Shown: piece after piece, positions 43,615 through 55,045 of the stretch
How positions within the stretch are numbered: the stretch's first letter is position 1
Layout: each line of letters begins with the position of its first letter
Assembly (NCBI RefSeq): GCF_018294505.1
Contig: NC_057796.1
Location: 190,827,873-190,891,872, forward strand
DNA length: 64,000 nucleotides
Source of the DNA: Triticum aestivum
Lineage: Eukaryota > Streptophyta > Magnoliopsida > Poales > Poaceae
Direction of reading: 5' to 3'
Program-made: the position numbers and the translations under genes
Notes under the pieces: generated by a model
What the model saw: the letters and a program-made list of their open reading frames with translations, nothing else
Databases searched by the model: none
Told to the model about the DNA's origin: nothing

Positions 43615-45954
43615 CTTCCTAGATTGTTCGCGACGAGCAGCGTCGCCACGCTAGTGACCCCGGACGCCACCGTGGGAAGAGTCTTGTGCATCATTCACGG
43701 GACGAAGGAGGCCAACATGCCCGCCGAGACGCTAGCGAGAATGGCGCACAGCCGCCAGGCCATGATAGAGCTCCTTCTAACGTGGTTAGGTGTCGGAGCG
43801 CGTCACGGTCCACGAAGCTTTCGCCGCCGCCCACACCAGCAGAAGCTTTGGCGCGCGCGCAGTTGCTCCTCAATTTTCCTCCCGCTGCGGAAAAACTTGA
43901 TGAGTGGAGAGCCACCATCTGGAGCCTCGTCGGCATTGCCAACAAAGATGAGCCACGACCAGCGGGGCCCTCAGGCCGGCACTCCGTCGAACCACCGCAT
44001 GCCAGTGGTGAGAGGACCGGGGGTGCTGCAGCCACGGTGCACTCTCCTCCTCCACGCCAGCCACCACGGGTGTCGATCCATCGTGATGACGCTTGTGATA
44101 ACATTTTCATAGCGTCGTCCGACCCACGGACCCACCGCGATCAGCGCCAAGTTCTTTGGGAGCGAGCCCATGAAGACGCTCGAACCACCATCGAGCGCCA
44201 GCGCGATGCACGCCACCAGTCAGATAGGCGGGCGGGGCCCACTACGGACCACCCAGCTCCAGGAGGCCCTGGCGACCTACCTTACGAGGTGGGTTGCCCA
44301 GCCTTTACCCGTGAGTTGCAGCAGTTCCAGTGCCCACCCACCGCACATTCAAGCCCGACGTCAGCGAGAAGTACAACGGCAAGACCCATCCGTCGGAGTT
44401 CCTCAGCATATATACCATCGCCATGCAAGCTGCTGGGGCTCGCCATGACAAGGTGCTTGCCTATTACTTCCCGTTGGCACTTAGACCCAATGTCATGTCA
44501 TGGTTGATGCACTTGCCAACGGATTCCATTTCTTCTTGGTCGGATCTGTGCCATGAATTCATTGGTGCCTTCACTGGAGGCCACCAAGCTCATGGCCAGG
44601 CAAGCGATTTGCATATCATTCCCCAGAAGGAAGGTGAAAACCTGCGCAAGTACATACAGAGATTCAGCCGGGTGCAGTACAAGATCCCAGATGTTCATCC
44701 CGCCGCCGCGATCAGCGCATTCCATTAGAATGTGCGCAACCGCAAGATGCGTGAAGAGCTGGCGATGAACAAGGTCAAAGATGTGGCCGAACTTTATGTT
44801 CTGGCCGATAGATGCGCTCGAGCTGAAGAGGGAAGGAAGTACCCCGGCGAGGACACCGGCGCGGAAACTGACTCTACAGACAAAGACACCGCCGCCCCGA
44901 CGAAGAAGGGCCGACGTCGCAACAGGAAGCGCAAGGGCAAGGCCGTGCTTGCCGTCGAGGGATCCGACGACATTGGCGCTGCCAAGAAGGCCAAGGCAGA
45001 CGACCCCGGCAAGGAGATTTCTGGGTGTGCCGCTTGCCAGGCCTTGGCGGCTGCGACAAGCCAGGAGGCTTCGACAAGCAGTATTGCAAGATCCACCGCA
45101 CCAAGGGCCACGACCTCCAGAACTGCCGACAAGTTGAGCTGCTTGCTGAAAAGCAAAAAGCCGAGTATGAGAGGTGGGACAAGGAGAAGGGTCGGGATGG
45201 TGCCGAAGGATCCGGCAAGAAGCGTGGCGGCCAAGGAGGCCGCCGCGGCAAGGATAACCAACAAGAGAGGCCCGCTCGGGGCCGCGACAAGAAGCAGGAA
45301 GACGATGATCATGACGAGGACGACAAGTCCGGCAAGCATGAGTTCCAGAAAGCTACGGAGGCCATGTGCGTCGATGGTGGTGCCTCACTGCATACCTCTC
45401 ACCGCCAGCTCAAGTAGTGGGCGCGTGAGATCACAGCAGCGGAGCCATCATTCGACGCTCAGAAGCCACTGAAGTGGTCCAGCACGCCTATCATCTTTGA
45501 CATCGAGGACCACCCTGATCGCACAACTGCGGTCGGGTGTTTGTCATTATTGGTTTCACCAACGATACGCAACCTCAAGGTGACCAAGATGCTAGTTGAC
45601 GGCGGGGCCGGTCTGAACTTGATCTCACCCGTTGTGATCAAAAGGCTGCAGATTCCTGATGGAGACCTCGAGGAGATGGGCACGTTTCAAGGGGTCAACC
45701 CGGGAAGGAGTTAGCCGAAGGGTAAGGTCACGCTGCATGTGACGTTTGGAGGCGAGTTGAACTACATGACGGAGAGGATTGCCTTCGATGTAGCCGAGAT
45801 CCCCTTGCCCTACAACGGGATCCTCGGCCGCCCGGCACTAGCCAAGTTCATGGCGGCGTCGCATTATGCCTACAACACGCTGAAGATGCCTGGGCCGATG
45901 ACCATCATCACCGTCCCCTCCGACAAGAAGGACGCACTGATCTGCGCCAATTAA
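43615..45954 (+). pseudogene. gag: Gag and protease of element H (after Angela-2)
   Basis: An Ala/Pro/Arg-rich part (43686-44330) precedes a Gypsy capsid domain in the frame at 44330, with VSEKYNGKTHPSEFLSIY, SWLMHLPTDSISSW and LRKYIQRFSRVQYKIPDV. One TAG (44726-44728) interrupts it; the frame continues to a basic Lys/Arg region. After a frameshift near 45015 comes a zinc knuckle CKIHRTKGHDLQNC (about 45086-45127). After a stop at 45415-45417 the protease follows, with MLVDGGAGLNLIS near 45590, a stop at about 45712, and LPYNGILGRPALAKFMAAS near 45808-45865. The DGG active site matches that of D. Pol is missing. Three stops and at least two frameshifts make it non-functional. Confidence 0.8.
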
Positions 45955-46145
45955 CTCTACTGGGAAGCAATTGCAGCGACTGCCGCCAAGGCATTTTCTC
46001 CTGCCGCTGAAGCCCGGGGGGGGGGGGGGAGAAGACCGGTAAGACCTCTCGCACCCACTCCGGCAAGCGCACCTCTTCGGAGTGTAGTGCTCCCGTCGAG
46101 GACGTCCCAGAGAGCTCCACTGGCAAGAGCAAGAAATCCAGAGCT
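45955..46145 (+). other. Degraded linker after protease, element H
   Basis: Short Ala-rich coding-like sequence with a run of 14 G at 46016-46029, ending where a CACTA terminus begins. No domain is seen. Confidence 0.5.
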
Positions 46146-46220
46146 AGAAGTGTCATAAGCATGACAGGAAAAAAAATTCGTTCAGCCCAAATTGTCACGG
46201 ATGTGTCTTTTTTTGTAGTG
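46146..46220 (-). mobile_element. CACTA-type terminal fragment
   Basis: Read on the minus strand it starts CACTACAAAAAAAGACACAT and continues CCGTGACAATTTGGGC, a terminal inverted repeat typical of Triticeae CACTA or related DNA elements. It is only about 75 bp, with no opposite end, so it is a scrap or a very short derivative at the junction between H and the Copia element. Confidence 0.55.
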
Positions 46221-47643
46221 ACTATCAAAGGATGGAGGACCAAAGAGATCCATGTGAAGGAGTTCCAAGGGCCTCTTTGAGTAGATGATAGTCGATGGTC
46301 GGTGAGCCATTTCATGAAGCTTTCCTTCGATACAAGCACTGCAAGCATGGTCTTTGGCAAAACTCACATTTGTTAGTCCACGCACGTGGTCCCCTTTGAG
46401 GAGACTTTGCAAAGATCTCATATTGACATGGGCTAGACGGCGATGCCAAAGCCAACCCACATCAACTTTAGCCATTAAGTAAGTCGCGGTCTTAGTGGGT
46501 CGCTCCGGAAAGTTCACCACATAGAGACCGTTCTCGACATGCCCAACAAAGGCTACTTTAAGAGTCTTGCTCCACAAAAGGGCCATGGTATCAAGATCAA
46601 ATAATGTTGCAAAGCCCATAAGTGCAAGTTGACAAACGGAAAGTAAATTGTATGCAAGGGACTTAACAAGCATAACCTTCTCAATAGATAAATCTTGAGA
46701 GATGACCACCTTGACAAGCCCCAATACCTTAGAAGTTGAAGCATCACTGAATTGGACATGGGTGGGCATAGATGGAATAGGATGCACATCCACCACCAAG
46801 TCCTTGCTCCTGGTCATATGATTTGTTGCTCCACTATCGAGCAACCATGACACCCCACCGGAAGCAAACTCCTACAAGAGATCAATGCTTGGATTTAGGT
46901 ACCCATTTTTTAATGGATCCTTTGATGTTAGTAACAAGGGTCTTAGGAACCCAAATAGACCATTCAATGTACTCATCAGAGGAACCAACAAATTTGGCAT
47001 AAACATGCCTATCACTAGCACGACACGAAACATAAGAGGGATTAAAATCACCGGATTTGTTGCTAGGAGCGGTTTTGCCCATCTTGGCATTAACACCCAC
47101 TTCCTTGTTCTTCTTCTTCTCATGAGCACCCTCACCCGCCTTGACAAAGGTGTCCTTGAGCGGGAGAGATTGCTTGGTCGTGTACTTCTTCTTCTTCTTT
47201 GACTTGGGTACAGACCCAAGTCCTTCCTTTCCTACAACTTCCTTTTGATTGCTCAAAAGGTCATTGAGGTTCTTCTCGCCTTGTATGCAAGTCACAAGGC
47301 CCTTCTCAAGTTGCTCTTTTAACTTAGCATTTTCCTCCATCAGCTGCACATGCTTGCAACAAGGGTTAGTAGCATGGGCATTATCAATTAAAGCGAAGCG
47401 AGGAGAAGTGGAAATCTCCTTGGTTAGCTTCACATGGAGTGAACACCCTTCAAGACCTTGCGAGCCTTGTCAAGTGTATCAAATTCTTCCTTGAGTCTAT
47501 CATGGCCAACACCAATTGCGGCTTTCTCGGATTTTAGCACACAAGTAAGAACAATAGCATGATCAAGATCTTTTTGTAATTTAGCATGATCAAAATTGTG
47601 TGACTCCTCAGGAGTCAGACGAAGATCTCGCTCTTCTTCGAGA
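46221..47643 (-). mobile_element. Maximus-like Copia element K, internal fragment
   Basis: Minus-strand Gag tail, protease and integrase N-terminus of a Copia element. Both ends are cut, by the CACTA scrap on the left and by Sabrina-like sequence on the right. The minus-strand LTR at 57861-59305 is probably its 5' LTR, displaced by elements L and M. Confidence 0.65.
46221..47643 (-). pseudogene. Copia Gag C-terminus, protease and integrase start (element K)
   Basis: Reading leftward from 47643, coiled-coil-like Gag sequence leads to the frame 47433-46882 with a CCKHVQLMEENAKLKEQL segment, a Lys-rich stretch and DEYIEWSIWVPKTLVTNIKG. A frameshift and a TAG near 46874 separate it from the frame 46853-46182, which begins at the protease active site WLLDSGATNHMT. 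The pre-integrase region follows with WLWHRRLAHVNMRSLQSL and DHACSACIEGK, giving the HHCC zinc residues, and then LELLHMDLFGPPSFDS at the start of the catalytic core. The core is lost at 46221. The pattern fits the SIRE/Maximus lineage, which is my inference. Confidence 0.7.
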
Positions 47644-48044
47644 GCAATATGGATATTTCGATTACTTATGTAACTCTAAAAATCCTGAGAAATTAGGAAG
47701 TCCTAGAAACTTTGTCTATTAATCTTCTTCAAAAAGAATCAACTAAAAATCACTCTCCAGCTAAAAATGAGAATTGTTTTCGTGGGCGCAAAAGTTTCTG
47801 TTTTTCAGCAAGATCAAATCAACTATCACCGTAGGCTATCCAAAGGTCTTACTTGGCACAAACACTAACTAAAACACAAAACCACATCTAACCAGAGGCT
47901 AGATGGAATATTTATTACAAAACAGAACCTAAAAAGCAAAAAAAAAATTGGGTTGCCTCCAACAAGCGCTATTGTTTAACGCCCTTAGCTAGGCATAAAA
48001 CATGAATAGATCTAAGTGTACTCGTAATAATGATAAGGCAAATC

Positions 48045-48863
48045 TTAGAAACTCATCTCACACTCGCTTCGTTCAGCAGCAAATTTTCTTTGAGGTAAGC
48101 AAAAGTAATCAAAAGGGCTAAATTTAATGGGATAAAAATCCCCAAGATCGATCTCGGGAGGAATTGGTTCCTCCTTCGGCCCTTCATACTGTATGACCAA
48201 CTCATCATTATAAGCATTCTTTTGGCAAAAATTCATGAGCTTGTGTCCAAGAGAGAAACCCAATCCAACGGTTTGAATAGCAAAATCATCATTAAGCTCA
48301 GAAATCTTATTGACTAAAACATCGGTAGGAACACTCTTTCTTAAATTTTTATTATAAGAAACATGATCTAAAGACCGTAAACACATTATATCCTCTTGAT
48401 AAAAGAGAATTCCCTCTATGGGAGGACGACCACCATCTACTTTATAATGAGCGAAAATTTCACTAGCTTCTTTCATAATAAATCTAAGCTCATGGGCTAG
48501 GAATATAGTGATGACGCGCTTAACAAAAGAATGCTCAATATTAGAAAACTCTAGAAAAATCCTTTGTATGGATGGATGCATGTGAACAATTTGTATTTCA
48601 AGTTCAAGAACAAGCAAAGATATAGCATCCGCAAGGCTACTAGTTTTATGGAGGATAGATCCACCCATAGTGGGTAGTGCACTGGCACAAGTAAAGAAAT
48701 ATTGAATAACCCCCTTTCCAATAATATTTCCGCTACCTATGCGGAATTTCCTAGCGTGCAAGATAGTAGTTTCTTCATGTGGATCAGAATTAGCAAAATC
48801 ATCAAAGTTTCGCCCATCCTTACTACTATCTTTTTCAGTGACAACCTCCCCAGTTTCAGACAT
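48045..48863 (-). CDS. Element-specific protein of Sabrina-like element L (272 aa)
   Basis: The frame is open from ATG 48863 (MSETGEVVTEKDSSKDG) to 48045; an upstream in-frame ATG at 48890 would add nine residues. The protein starts acidic, then has a mostly alpha-helical-looking middle with VLELEIQIVHMHPSIQRIF and VKRVITIFLAHELRFIMKEA, and ends QRKFAAERSECEMSF. I see no capsid, knuckle or pol motif. It occupies the gag position downstream of the primer site, and similar proteins occur in Sabrina-type elements. Function is unknown. The frame is intact although the element is truncated. Confidence 0.65.
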   Translation of the reverse strand: MSETGEVVTEKDSSKDGRNFDDFANSDPHEETTILHARKFRIGSGNIIGKGVIQYFFTCASALPTMGGSILHKTSSLADAISLLVLELEIQIVHMHPSIQRIFLEFSNIEHSFVKRVITIFLAHELRFIMKEASEIFAHYKVDGGRPPIEGILFYQEDIMCLRSLDHVSYNKNLRKSVPTDVLVNKISELNDDFAIQTVGLGFSLGHKLMNFCQKNAYNDELVIQYEGPKEEPIPPEIDLGDFYPIKFSPFDYFCLPQRKFAAERSECEMSF

Positions 48864-49121
48864 GGTGGCGGCAAACGAGAAAACGAGCAAGCGGAGAAGA
48901 CGAATGGAAGAGGGGCATAGAAAAGGTGAATCTTTTCAAAAATTATTTTAGAAGTGGGGGAGAGGAAAACGAGAGGCGAATGGAAAATAATGTAATGCGA
49001 GGGATGAGAGTTTATGATTGGTACTTGGTATGTCTTGGCTTGGCGTAGATCTCCCCGACAATGACGCCAGAAATTGGCAAGTTGACGGGAGATCAAATCT
49101 TGACTTGACTTGGCATAAATC

Positions 49122-49139
49122 CCCCAGCAACGGTGCCAG
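49122..49139 (-). other. Primer-binding site of element L
   Basis: On the minus strand it reads TGGCACCGTTGCTGGGGG, an Athila-type site with two or three changes. A second similar block (CTCCCCGACAATGACGCCAG) lies at 49051-49070, so the site appears duplicated with about 75 bp between. Confidence 0.7.
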
Positions 49140-49149
49140 AAATTCTTCC

Positions 49150-50710
49150 TGCTACCTCTTGAGCTTGCGTTGGTTTTTTCCTTGAAGAGGAAAGGGTGAT
49201 GCAGCAAAGTAGAGTAAGTATTTCCCTCAGTTTTGAGAACCATGGTATCAATCCAGTAGGAGACAATGCGACAAGACACCGAATACATGCACAAACAAAC
49301 ACCAACTTGCACCCAACATGATAAAGGGGTTGTCAATCCCTTCACGGTTATTTGCAAAAGTGAGATCTGATATAGATGGATAAACAGCAAAGTATTTTTT
49401 TTGGTATTTTTGGTTTATGGAACGGAAAGTAAAAGATTGCAAAGAAAGTAAATAGGAAACTAGAATTGTAGATCGGAAACTTATTTGATGGAAAATAGAC
49501 CCGGGGGCCATAGGTTTCACTAGAGGCTTCTCTCAAGATAGAAATTATTACTGTGGGTGAACAGATTAAGAAAAGCGCAAAGTTATGACAATATCTAAGG
49601 CAATGATCATTAATATAGGCATCACGTCCGTGTCAAGTAGACTGAAACAATTATGCATCTACTACTATTACTCCACACATCGACCACTATCCAGCATGCA
49701 TCTAGAGTATTAAGTTCATAAAGAACGGAGTAATGCCTTAAGCAAGATGACATGATATAGAGGAATTAACTCAAACAATATGATGAAAACCCCATCTCTT
49801 TGTCCTTGATGGCAACAATACAATACGTGTAGGTTCCCCTTTTGTCACTAGGATCGAGCACCGCATGATTGAACGCAAAGCTAAGCACTTCTCCCATTGC
49901 AAGAAAAACCAATCAAGTTGGCCAAACCAAATCGATAGTTCGAAGAGACTTGCAAAGGTATCAAATCATGCATAAAAGAATTCAGAGGAGATTCAAATAA
50001 TATTCATAGGTAAGCTGATCATAAATCCACAATTCATCGGATCTCAGGAAACACACCGCAAAAGAGTATTACATCGAATAGATCTCCAAGAAAATCGAGG
50101 AGAACTTTGTATTGAGAATCAAAGAGAGAGAAGAAGCCATCTAGCTACTAGCTATGGACCCGTAGGTCTATGGTAAACTACTCATGCTTCGTCGGAGAGG
50201 TAATCGTGTTGATGTAGAAGCCCTCCATGATCGAGTCCCCCTCCGGCAGGATGCCGGAAAAGGCCCCTAGATGGGATCCCACGGGTACAGAAGGTTTGCG
50301 GCGGTGGAGAAGTGGTTTCGTGGCTCCCCTGGAAGTTTTTGGGGTATTTGAGAATATATAGGAGGAAGATCTAGGAGGGGGTCACCGAGGGGCCCACAAG
50401 GTCGCGGGGCACGCTCTCCACCCTTGTGTCCGCCTCGTGGCTCTTCTGAATTGCACTCCAAGTCTCCTGGGTGTCTTCTGGTCCAAGAAAAATCATCGCG
50501 AAAGTTTTATTCCATTTGGACTCCGTTTGGTATTCCTTTTCTGCGAAACTCTAAAACAAGGACAAAATAGAAACTAGCACTAGGCTCTAGGTTAATAGGT
50601 TAGTCCCAAAAATCATATAAAATAGCATATTAATGCATATAAAACATCCAAAACAGATAATATAATAGCATGGAAAAATCAAAAATTATAGATACGTTGG
50701 AGACGTATTA
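49150..50710 (-). repeat. 5' LTR of element L (1561 bp)
   Basis: On the plus strand it runs from TGCTACCTCTTGAGC to GATACGTTGGAGACGTATTA. On the minus strand the start is therefore TAATACGTCTCCAACG, where this group normally has TGATACGTCTCC. Confidence 0.75.
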
Positions 50711-50857
50711 GCTGGTATTTGTGAAATTGAGCTGGACACTATTATATTTGAACATCACAAAGTGTGGAGTACTAAAATAAACAAGGCACAAACATGCTTA
50801 ATACATCAACCGTACAAATCATAGCCATTGCAAGTGGTATTGGTAAGATTTAGCTGG

Positions 50858-51126
50858 TCAGATCTTACCTGTTAACTCTTGGGGGTAGTCACTGGGGCAC
50901 TTCATCTGGGCCAGAGCCTGCACCATGTCGGTGGCGGCAGAGGCGAGGTGTTCCTCCGGGTCAGCACGCACAGCGGCCATCACTCCATGGACCGCCATCA
51001 GCTCCTGGTGGCGGGGATTTGGAGGCATGAGGATGTTTCGCAAGCGCCATTTAAGCAATCAGGTCGGGGCCGTGATAGAGATCGGTGGGTTACCTGACTG
51101 GATCCAAGCAGAACGTAGATGTGGTT
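50858..51126 (-). pseudogene. Unrecognised exon-like coding remnant in element M
   Basis: A minus-strand frame (51058-50858) encodes a helical peptide with PPNPRHQELMAVHGVMAAV and ends in CPSDYPQELT directly before a splice-donor sequence (GTAAGATC on the minus strand, about 50871). Coding-looking sequence continues to about 51126. It may belong to a transposon gene together with the remnant at 51660-52052. No domain is recognised. Confidence 0.35.
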
Positions 51127-51659
51127 GAAGTTGTGGTTGCGGCAGCGGCGGTTTGAGCTGCCGGTAGGGGGAGGCGCGGGGGGGAAGATACTAAGGAAAT
51201 TTGATGGGAGGGGATGTGGTTGGTGGAATAACTTCTGAAATCACGCGCCTAATGAAAATTTCGCTGCGAAACATGAAACTTGGGCGGGGAAACACACAAC
51301 GCAGACGAAGCGCGTAAAATACTCGTGTGCGAGAAAACAGAAAATTGGCAGATCCCGTCTCCAAAAAAATGTACACGTGTAGTTGATTTTTTTGTCAATG
51401 GTACGCCTGGTTTATTAGGAAACAACGCACAGGTAACTGACTTATGGATCATTAACGCAAAAAAACGCAGACGGGTACGACATAGAAACCATGTGTTTTG
51501 TGAGCTTCTAATGATTAACGCAAAAAAACGCACACGGGCACACATGCTAATCAACGCTCAAAGCCCTCAAAGGATGCTCTTACCGACATTGTATGTTAAT
51601 ACTACAAACTTAAAGTACTACTGGTAATTTGCTCTAATACTACAAACTTAAACTACTTC
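51127..51659. repeat. Non-coding part of element M with a short direct repeat
   Basis: GATTAACGCAAAAAAACGCA-like motifs occur at 51451 and 51514 (63 bp apart), each followed by ACGGG. CTAATACTACAAACTTAAA-like phrases occur twice near 51597 and 51633. No gene is seen. Confidence 0.5.
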
Positions 51660-52052
51660 TCACATGCTGCCATCGAGGCATGCTGGCCAAACGCCGGTGT
51701 TCTCCTTCCCGGCCTTGTAGGCGGTAGCCCACCGTGCTTCGATCTCCGCCAAGCTATCCTCACCACCGCATGCAGCCTCTTCTTTCTTGCAGCGGCGTGA
51801 CTCTCTTTTCTTGACTGCTTTCTGCCTTTTCCGCTCCTTCTGTGCGGCTTTGGCCGCCTCTAGATCCACCACTCATTCGGCCATGACAGCCTCAAAGTCT
51901 GCCCAGGTAACTGTGTGGCCACCAGCGACGATGAACTCGGCGCGGCGAGATGCCATAACTTCCTTACCATGTGTGTGGCCGCGGGCAGCGAGGAACGCGG
52001 CGTGGCGGGACGCCATCGCTTCATTACCAGTTACTGTGCGCCGCGGTGCCAT
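51660..52052 (-). pseudogene. Small basic repeat-containing protein in element M, one nonsense codon
   Basis: From ATG 52052 the minus strand reads MAPRRTVTGNEAMASRHAAF and contains a tandem motif, MASRxAxFxxAxGHT, twice. After AVMAE there is a TGA (about 51874), in frame with the continuation VVDLEAAKAAQKERKRQ, a Lys/Arg/Ala coiled-coil-like tail ending at 51660. If TGA was TGG, the intact protein would be about 130 residues. Homology is unknown. It is probably transposon-encoded, given the context. Confidence 0.4.
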
Positions 52053-52329
52053 GGACGACGCTTGGAGAGATCTCTAGGACGAAGGGGCCGGGCAGCCGTA
52101 TAGTGCGGTGGTATTCAAGAGCTCAACGACAAAAGATAACAAAAATTTGGCTTCCCTTACAATTTTGCTCGTTCATTATCGCACACGGTTCATCTCTGTT
52201 GCTTTCGAAAATAGTGTGCGCTGAGCCTGTTGTGTGTTGCATTATGATTGGCCGAAACCCCAGGCATGCGGATCACGCGTGTGCACTGTAGGATGCACCG
52301 CGATCGAACGGCAATCCACGTCCCTCACA

Positions 52330-55045
52330 TCACACCCGTGCTGTTGTAGCTGGATTGGATTTATATGCGCTAAATGCCTAGAAAATGCGCATAATCCCCT
52401 AAATATGGTAAATGAGCCCGGTAAAATGCCAAATTTGAACACTGTGATTTGCAGGGTGTATATTCGTCATAGAAAAAAACTCCAGGGCAAGGAACGAAGA
52501 AAATTTGGATTCCCCTTCAATCTTGGTGATTTCCCTCTCAAAAGCATGGAACTTCTTTGGTGATGGTTCGATTTATGAAGGGCGTGCATGACGACATAAG
52601 CCAAACCTTCTCAAAGTTTTACCAGGGCATGGTGAGATCATACCATGGCGCCATGCCAGGCGTCATGTTTTTCAAGCATTTATTTCATTTATTCTATAGT
52701 TGAAAACCCAATAAACAAATGTTTGGTTGACTACTGCCACACATTTCATCGAAATATCTATCCATTCCTTGTAAAAGGCATGAGAATTTACTAAATGGCA
52801 CGAGCACGGTTTTCGAGTCCATTCTTGTGCACCCTCTCATGCACCAATTGTTTGAACTTGAATTATGAGCATTAATGCCTAGGAAATGCACATAATCCCC
52901 TAAATATGGTAAATGAACCCGGAAAAGTGCCAAATTTGAACATGGTGATTTGCAGGGCGTATGTTCATCATAGAAAAAACTCATGGACAAAGGACAAAGG
53001 AAATTTGGATCCCCTTCAATCTTGGTGATTTCCCCCTCGAAACCATGAAACTTCCTTAGTGATGGTTTGATTTATGAAAGGCATGCATCATGACATAAGG
53101 AAAACATTGTCCAATTTTTACCAGGGCATGGTGAGGCCATACCATGGCACCACGCGAGGCATCATGTTTTCCAACCATGTATTACATTTTTTGTATAGTT
53201 GTTAACCCAGTAAACGATGTGTTTATGGTTGACTATTGCCACCCATCTCCTTGAAATATCTGCCCATTCCTCATAAAAGGCATGAGAATGTACTAAATAG
53301 CACGAGCATGGTTTTCCATATCGTTCTCGTGCACCTTTTCATGCACCGATTGTTCGAATTTGAATTATGTGCATTAATGCCTAGAAAATGCACATAATCC
53401 CATAAATATGGTAAATGAGCCCGGAAAAATGTAAAATTTGAACATGTAGCATTTGAGGCGGTATGTTGATCGTTGGAAAAAACTGAATGACAAACTAGGA
53501 CGGAAATTTGGATTCCTCTTTAGCCTTGGTGATTTCCCTCTCGAAAGCATGGAACTTCCTCGGTGATGGTTCGATTTATGAAGGGTGTGCGTGACGACAT
53601 AAGCCAAAACTTCTCAATTTTTACCAAGGCATGGTGAGGTCATACAATGGCACCATGCCAGGCATCATGTTTTCAAGCATTTATTTCATTTTTTCTATAG
53701 TTGAAAACCCAATAAGCAAACATTTGTGGTTAACTATTGCCACACATTTCATTGAAATATCTGTCCATTCCTTGTAAAAGGCATGAGAATTTGCTAAATG
53801 GCACGAGCATGGTTTTCCAGGCCATTCTTGTGCACCCTTTCATGCACCAATTGTTTGAACTTGAATTATGTGCATTAATGCCTAGGAAATGCACATAATC
53901 CCCTATATATGGCAAATGAACCGGAAAAGTGCCAAATTTTAACACGCTGATTTGCAGCGTGTATGTTCATCGTAGAAAAAAACTCATGGACAAGGGACAA
54001 AGGAAATTGGATCCCCCTTCAATCTTGGTGATTTCCCCCTCGAAACCATGTAACTTCCTCTGTGATGGTTCGATTTATGAAAGGCGTGCATGACGACATA
54101 AGGAAAACATTCTCAAATTTTTACCAGGGCACGGTGAGGCCATAACATGGCACCACACCAGGCGTCATGTTTTCCAAGCATGTATTTCATTTTTGTATAG
54201 TTGTTAACCCAGTAAACGACGCGTTTATGGTTGACTATTGCCACACATTTCCTTGAAATATCTGCCCATTCCTTGTAAAATGCATGAGAATGTACTAAAT
54301 AGCACGAGCATGGTTTTCCAGACCGTTCTTGTGCACCTTTTCATGCACTGATTGTCCGTATTTGAATTATGTGCATAATTAATGCCTAGAAAATACACAT
54401 AATCCCCTAAATATTGTAAATGATCCCGGAAAAATGTCAAAATTTGAACATGTTGCATTTTAGGCGGTATGTTGATCGTTGGAAAAAAACTGAATGACAA
54501 ACTTGGACGGAATTTGGATTCCCCTTCAATCTTGGTGATTTCCCTCTCGAAAGCATTGAACTTCCACGGTGATGGTTCGATTTATGAAGGGCGTGCATGA
54601 AAACATAAATCAAACCTTCTCAACTTTTAACCAGGGCACGGTGAGGCCATACCATGGCACCATGCCAGGCGTCATGTTTTTCAAGCACATATTTCATTGT
54701 TCTATAGTTGATAACCCAGTAAATGACGTGTTTGTGGTAGACTATTGCCATGCATTTCCTTGAAATCTCTGCCCATTCCTTGTAAAAGGCTTGAGAATTT
54801 CCTAAATACCACGAGTATGGTTTTTCCAGACCGTTCTTGTGCACCTTTTCAAGCACCAGTTGTTTGAATTTGAATTATGTGCATTAATGCCTACAAAATG
54901 CACATAATCCCCTAAATATTGTAAATGAACCCGGAAAAGTGCCAAATTTGAACACGATGATTAGGAGGGTTTATGTTCATCGTAGGAAAAAACTCATGGA
55001 TGAATGACAAAGGAAATTTGGATTCCCATTCAATCTCGGTGATTT
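52330..55045 (+). repeat. ~500-bp tandem array with a two-unit higher-order period
   Basis: The landmark AAATTTGGATTCCCC, or a variant of it, falls at 52501, 53001, 53504, 54004, 54510 and 55014, spacings of 500, 503, 500, 506 and 504 bp. Units alternate. Those at 53504 and 54510 are preceded by ACTGAATGACAAAC, and those at 53001, 54004 and 55014 by AACTCATGGA, so the repeat is a dimer of about 1.0 kb. The first and last units are partial. Open frames inside recur in every unit and show no domain. Confidence 0.9.

Larger units (their letters stand above)
33349..46145 (+). mobile_element. Gypsy-like element H, split by Angela-2, 3' end missing
   Basis: The 5' LTR (33349-34515), primer site and gag start precede Angela-2; gag and protease resume at 43615. 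Homology stops near 46145, where a CACTA end fragment begins. No reverse transcriptase, integrase or 3' LTR is present. The LTR is the same family as that of E in opposite orientation. The left flank is CTACT (33344-33348), its presumptive target site in G. Confidence 0.8.
47644..50710 (-). mobile_element. Sabrina-like Athila-lineage Gypsy element L, 5' portion
   Basis: Minus orientation: LTR at 49150-50710, primer site at 49122-49139, a leader, one gene (48045-48863) and about 400 bp of untranslated sequence to 47644, where it abuts the Copia fragment. Pol and the 3' LTR are absent. The gene and LTR text resemble what I know of Sabrina. Confidence 0.7.

Noticed and set aside
52330..55045. 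Recurring 60-100 codon minus-strand frames as a gene family
   Set aside because: They repeat only because the DNA is a tandem array. Reading frames shift between units and substitutions do not favour synonymous sites by eye.
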